A stretch of DNA of 40,916 nt from Nitrososphaerota archaeon (GTDB lineage: Archaea > Thermoproteota > Nitrososphaeria > Nitrososphaerales > Nitrosopumilaceae): positions 1-40,916 of the forward strand of contig JADFLH010000001.1 in the NCBI GenBank assembly GCA_022564515.1, written 5' to 3'. The notes beneath the pieces were generated by a model. That model was not told the origin of the DNA. It made no database searches and saw only the letters and a program-made list of their open reading frames with translations. Below are positions 40,508-40,916 of this stretch, one piece after another (position 1 is the first letter of the stretch; every line of letters starts with the position of its first letter). The translations under genes were made by a program, and so were the position numbers.

Positions 40508-40916
40508 ATGTTAGTAGAAATCCCCGATCCTGAAGTGATTTTAGGAATTTTGGCAGCGTTTTTTGTTGGACTCTTTGGTTTGTATTTCTATTTTAAGATT
40601 AAACCATACATAAAATTCAAGCCTAGCACAAATGATCCCCCCTATCAGGAACGGTTAGAATATTATGAAAAGCAGTTAATTGATATGAAAATTCGTTTAG
40701 ATGCTCTTGATTTAGAGGATATAAACACAAAGTTGTACGATTCTATACCTAAATCTAATCAAGTTGTCGAACAGTTGTCCAGTAGTGAAGCTAATAAAGG
40801 CAAGCGTGAGGTTGTTGAAAAGAATCACTCTCAGGAAGAACGCTTACCAAATATGGGCTATCAAAATGTTACAGAATTTGTCCTAGGATTAATCACAGAC
40901 AGAACAATGACATCAC
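40508..40916 (+). CDS. Signal-anchored protein, C-terminus beyond window
   Basis: From ATG 40508, 136 codons are visible and the frame is open to the edge. An N-terminal TM helix (about 10-30, ILGILAAFFVGLFGLYFYF) is followed by a polar Lys/Glu linker with coiled-coil character (YYEKQLIDMKIRLDALDLED), and ends in NVTEFVLGLITDRTMTS, which looks like the beginning of a DNA-binding winged helix. If so, it would be a second membrane-tethered transcription factor. The domain itself lies outside the window. GTG 40505 is an alternative start. Confidence 0.6.
   Translation, partial: MLVEIPDPEVILGILAAFFVGLFGLYFYFKIKPYIKFKPSTNDPPYQERLEYYEKQLIDMKIRLDALDLEDINTKLYDSIPKSNQVVEQLSSSEANKGKREVVEKNHSQEERLPNMGYQNVTEFVLGLITDRTMTS

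Noticed and set aside
1-40916. CRISPR array, transposase, integrase or phage module
   Set aside because: No regularly spaced repeats of CRISPR type, no DDE or integrase motifs and no terminal inverted repeats around any gene were found.

Overview
The window is a stretch of AT-rich archaeal chromosome, almost certainly from an ammonia-oxidising member of the Thaumarchaeota (Nitrososphaerota), most like Nitrosopumilus. The diagnostic combination is a family D DNA polymerase large subunit, geranylgeranylglyceryl phosphate synthase, an ESCRT-III-like CdvB protein, two TFB transcription factors, a GINS subunit, a thermosome subunit with a Gly-Met-rich tail, an archaeal Sm protein and many small zinc-finger or two-helix membrane proteins. 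Promoters look archaeal (TATA boxes of the TTTAAATA type about 25 bases before likely transcript starts). Several genes appear leaderless, and TTG or GTG starts are common. There are no rRNA genes, CRISPR arrays, insertion sequences or phage genes.

Layout. 1-6.3 kb: a truncated SDR oxidoreductase, a flippase-like membrane protein, a GPN-loop GTPase with homoserine kinase (thrB), and a 7-deazaguanine group (queC, folE, queE). 6.3-9.3 kb: an operon of a small winged-helix regulator, a membrane-anchored winged-helix protein and a secreted helical protein, with a repeat-rich control region, then a divergent secreted protein. 9.4-10.9 kb: a coiled-coil protein convergent with cdvB, then a 34-residue C2H2 zinc finger. 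11-17.7 kb: an accessory-looking area with two tfb genes, an Sm-like gene, a metallophosphoesterase, several tiny genes, two decayed cysteine-rich gene remnants and a strong candidate structured RNA at 11489-11580.

18-23.4 kb: a lysine-2,3-aminomutase-like radical SAM enzyme, PRPP synthetase, RNase Z, a sirtuin and an Lrp/AsnC regulator with a paired operator-like repeat. 23.9-28.2 kb: an RNA-oriented block, with UPF0201/UPF0200 on the minus strand and thpR, cca, a COG2112 kinase and an AlkA-like glycosylase in a tight plus-strand operon. 28.3-30.8 kb: a tRNA-Pro(GGG), small zinc proteins, a second SDR and GINS. 30.9-40 kb: housekeeping genes glnA, thermosome, glyA, DNA polymerase D large subunit and GGGP synthase. 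The right end holds a probable DNA-binding protein and the start of a membrane-anchored protein that runs off the window.

How the genes fit together: RNase Z and CCA transferase mature tRNA 3' ends, while QueC/QueE/FolE make the preQ0 precursor of archaeosine. PolD and GINS belong to the replisome, and CdvB to cell division. The least explained parts are the membrane winged-helix operon with its operator, the branched RNA candidate, and the cluster of small zinc-binding genes and remnants between the two tfb genes.
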